Positions 61,939 through 64,000 of a stretch of 64,000 nucleotides of DNA are shown here, one piece after another. The position numbers and the translations under genes were made by a program. Each line of letters opens with the position of its first letter. Position 1 is the first letter of the stretch. The notes under the pieces were generated by a model that saw nothing but the letters and a program-made list of their open reading frames with translations, did no database searches and had not been told where the DNA came from. Source of the stretch: Axinella damicornis (Eukaryota > Porifera > Demospongiae > Axinellida > Axinellidae); the NCBI GenBank assembly GCA_963931865.1, contig OZ007508.1:1893961-1957960 (forward strand), written 5' to 3'.

Positions 61939-64000
61939 CTACATTTCAAAAGACAGGATGTTGTGTAGATGAAACTCAAATTCAAACGAAATCTTCCTGC
62001 CATTACAAGAGATGATGCCTTTTTCGTGCTGTGGAAAGTTGTGATCAATAGTCACTGCAGCCAGCTTGTGAAGTGAAGGCAGCACATTAGCAGTGTCTGT
62101 GCTTGTCCGAATTGTAAGCGAAAGTAGAGGGTTCCTGGATGAAAATGCACCTAAAATCCCTCTTACGTGCTCGTCCCGCAGGTTTCCAGTCCAGATAGAG
62201 AGGCTTGTTAGTGATGGGTGGTTCGCAGCAGCTTTGAGGAGTTGAGTGAGTGTATCTCCAAGAAAAGCTGGTGGAATCCACGCAGAAATATTGTTATCGA
62301 CTGAGAGATGTGTAAGCGAAGAGTTGCTGTGGAGACCAGAAGCAATTCCCTTTGCAGCGAGCAGCCATCCTGAGTTTGACTTGGGAAGCACAGGTTTTAG
62401 TCTGAGGTCACGCAGCACAGTATTTTGAAGCAACATCTTCTCAAGTGAATCTCTTAATACAACACTACACTCTATTTCCAGATCAGCTGTGTACGTAAAG
62501 CTGAGCTCTTCCAAGCCATTGTTGATCTCTAATACCTTAAAAAGGTTCACAGCTGCAAGGGTACCGACACTCACCCTCTTAGGAAATGAAATTTTACAGG
62601 AGATATCCAACAATTTTAGTCCTTGGTTGCAGACAAGACCAGCTGCAATGTATTCCACAGCGATTCCACTAACCACACTGTCATGAAGTTTAAGTCTGGC
62701 AAGAGTGTGGTTCCACTGCAGCATGTCCTCTAGTGCTTCTAGGGCAGGGTTAAGCTCTGGCAGTAGAGGCTCATACCCAAGCTCAAGGAAGCTGTCACTC
62801 CCTGAAATGTCCAGGCATGTCAGATTATAGTTCACTTGGACAGCTTTAAAGAGCATGTGACTACCTGCAGCGGTCAATGTGCAGTCGCTGAGCACCAGGG
62901 TCTGAAGAGGGTGGTTCTCTTTCAGCATCTTGGATAAATGTCTTGCTGCTTCATCATCTACCCATTCATCCAGGTGGAGATATTGCAAAGCTCTTGTTTT
63001 CGCCAGTTCTTCCATCAGTTTGCAAGACACTTGTGATGAAGGAAGAGGAAAGGACAGTTCCAGTGTTTGAAGATCTCTGAGCAAATGAAGGCCATTGCAA
63101 ATGTTAGCTGCATTATCACATTGTATTAGGGCAATTTTCAGTGTCCTGAGATGGCGAAAGAGTACTGTTTTACCAATCACTTCTACAGCCCTCCCTGTTA
63201 GGCTGCTTCTGAATGGCCAAAGCTGTAGTAAGGAGTAAAAGGATACAGCTTCCACTTGGCTACCCTGCACATGCACACTATTACAGCATTTATGAAAATC
63301 GTCAAGTAAGCAATCATTCAAATACTCGCTTGAAAAACGAAGAGCCTTCCATGAGTGACCGCTCGAGGAAAGAAAATAAGCCAGGGTCTTAGACTGGAAT
63401 GGTGTGAAAGCGCGAATTCCTCGAAGATCAATGATGCATTGCTGCATTCCATTTGCAAGAGCAGAACACAATTGAGGATTCTGAGATTCGTAGATGCAGT
63501 GGAGAATGAACAGGAAAGCATGAGCGGCATGCGCGACAGGATGCACCAGATCTTCTGGGAGCTCAAATATGTGGAGGAATCCACTTGAAGAGAGTCCTGT
63601 AAGACCGGCTAAGAACACCAGTGTTGTTCTAAGCTGTGGACATTTCAAGTTCTGCTTAAAGAATCCGACTTGTTCGTCTGAAGACAGTTTTGTCGCAATG
63701 TGCATCGCAGCTAAGTATTCTTGTATTGTGAGGTGGAGAAACTGATAGCTTGTCTCTTCAGAGAATAGAGTGAAGCTTTTCACTGCAGTTAGAAGGCCCA
63801 GCGTGTGCAACTCAACGTCTTCCCTTTCACAGTGGGAAAATCCCTGCCTCAAGTCTTCGTAGCTAAACATGAATCTGTTCTCCATCAAGTTTACAAAAGC
63901 AAGCTCACAAAGGCAATCAAAGTCTTGTGCTAACGATCCAGGCAAGTTGAATAAGTTTCTTACTTCCAGCCTGGACTTTTGAAGCTTGAGATGCCGATTG
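61939..64000 (-). CDS. NLR (NACHT-LRR) receptor, C-terminal part; 5' end outside window
   Basis: An open frame enters from the right edge without a stop and ends at 61939, giving about 686 residues with no intron. The first 130 or so match the region after the NACHT ATPase in animal NLRs: PGSLAQDFDCLCELAF, FSYEDL, then SYQFLHLTIQEYLAAMHIA, then helical HD2-like sequence (RTTLVFLAGLTGL). The remainder carries irregular leucine-rich repeats (RDLQTLELSF, LQTLVLSDCTL, NYNLTCLDISGS, NSSLTHLSVDN). NLRs are cytosolic sensors that oligomerise through NACHT and signal via N-terminal Death-fold or similar domains. The N-terminal effector and the Walker motifs are outside the window, so the type of NLR is unknown. 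Confidence 0.88.
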   Translation of the reverse strand, partial: NRHLKLQKSRLEVRNLFNLPGSLAQDFDCLCELAFVNLMENRFMFSYEDLRQGFSHCEREDVELHTLGLLTAVKSFTLFSEETSYQFLHLTIQEYLAAMHIATKLSSDEQVGFFKQNLKCPQLRTTLVFLAGLTGLSSSGFLHIFELPEDLVHPVAHAAHAFLFILHCIYESQNPQLCSALANGMQQCIIDLRGIRAFTPFQSKTLAYFLSSSGHSWKALRFSSEYLNDCLLDDFHKCCNSVHVQGSQVEAVSFYSLLQLWPFRSSLTGRAVEVIGKTVLFRHLRTLKIALIQCDNAANICNGLHLLRDLQTLELSFPLPSSQVSCKLMEELAKTRALQYLHLDEWVDDEAARHLSKMLKENHPLQTLVLSDCTLTAAGSHMLFKAVQVNYNLTCLDISGSDSFLELGYEPLLPELNPALEALEDMLQWNHTLARLKLHDSVVSGIAVEYIAAGLVCNQGLKLLDISCKISFPKRVSVGTLAAVNLFKVLEINNGLEELSFTYTADLEIECSVVLRDSLEKMLLQNTVLRDLRLKPVLPKSNSGWLLAAKGIASGLHSNSSLTHLSVDNNISAWIPPAFLGDTLTQLLKAAANHPSLTSLSIWTGNLRDEHVRGILGAFSSRNPLLSLTIRTSTDTANVLPSLHKLAAVTIDHNFPQHEKGIISCNGRKISFEFEFHLHNILSFEM

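Overview
The window is from an animal genome, most likely a sponge or another early-branching metazoan. It holds intron-containing animal genes (EXT2, iodotyrosine deiodinase, HINT, H2A.X, an NLR receptor), GT-AG introns of tens of bases to a few kb, and dense microsatellites and tiny transposons. It also holds a 200-N scaffold gap at 61664-61863. The phylum is my inference from gene content and style; no species marker was recognised.

Layout. Positions 1-17826 show no convincing gene and are a mosaic of short repeats. These include an exact 109-bp palindrome, a 2-kb inverted-repeat element with two minisatellite arrays inside, a tRNA-derived SINE, and a family of 38-93 bp MITEs with 9-bp target duplications. 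From 17827 to 30721 on the minus strand lies an EXT2-type heparan sulfate glycosyltransferase in 14 recognisable exons. A small plus-strand gene for a helix-hairpin-helix plus HNH nuclease-like protein sits in its sixth intron.

Positions 30390-53140 are a head-to-tail segmental duplication. Each unit carries one giant plus-strand gene made of about 26 divergent ubiquitin-like (UBL) modules followed by a C-terminal Death domain. Unit A (35289-41787) is broken by a one-base insertion and lacks module 7. Unit B (45516-52318) is intact and predicts 2196 residues in three exons. The duplication also made a truncated second copy of EXT2 exon 1 (minus strand, about 42630-42957), fused to a decayed Ty3/gypsy integrase.

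The right end is gene-dense: intronless H2A.X (54723-55124, +), iodotyrosine deiodinase (57557-58528, +), a HINT-type histidine-triad hydrolase in four exons (60982-59175, -), a signal-peptide exon ending in an acidic SGSG motif (61347-61461, +), and the C-terminal part of an NLR with leucine-rich repeats (61939 to the window edge, -).

The most unusual content is the UBL-array/Death-domain gene pair. None of the modules I read ends in the di-glycine needed for conjugation, so the array looks like a rigid or multivalent scaffold coupled to a Death-fold signalling domain. It lies within 10 kb of an NLR gene, so a role in innate immune or cell-death signalling is a reasonable but untested inference. 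A second pattern is that many introns, mainly in EXT2, carry greatly expanded pyrimidine microsatellites at or near the 3' splice site.
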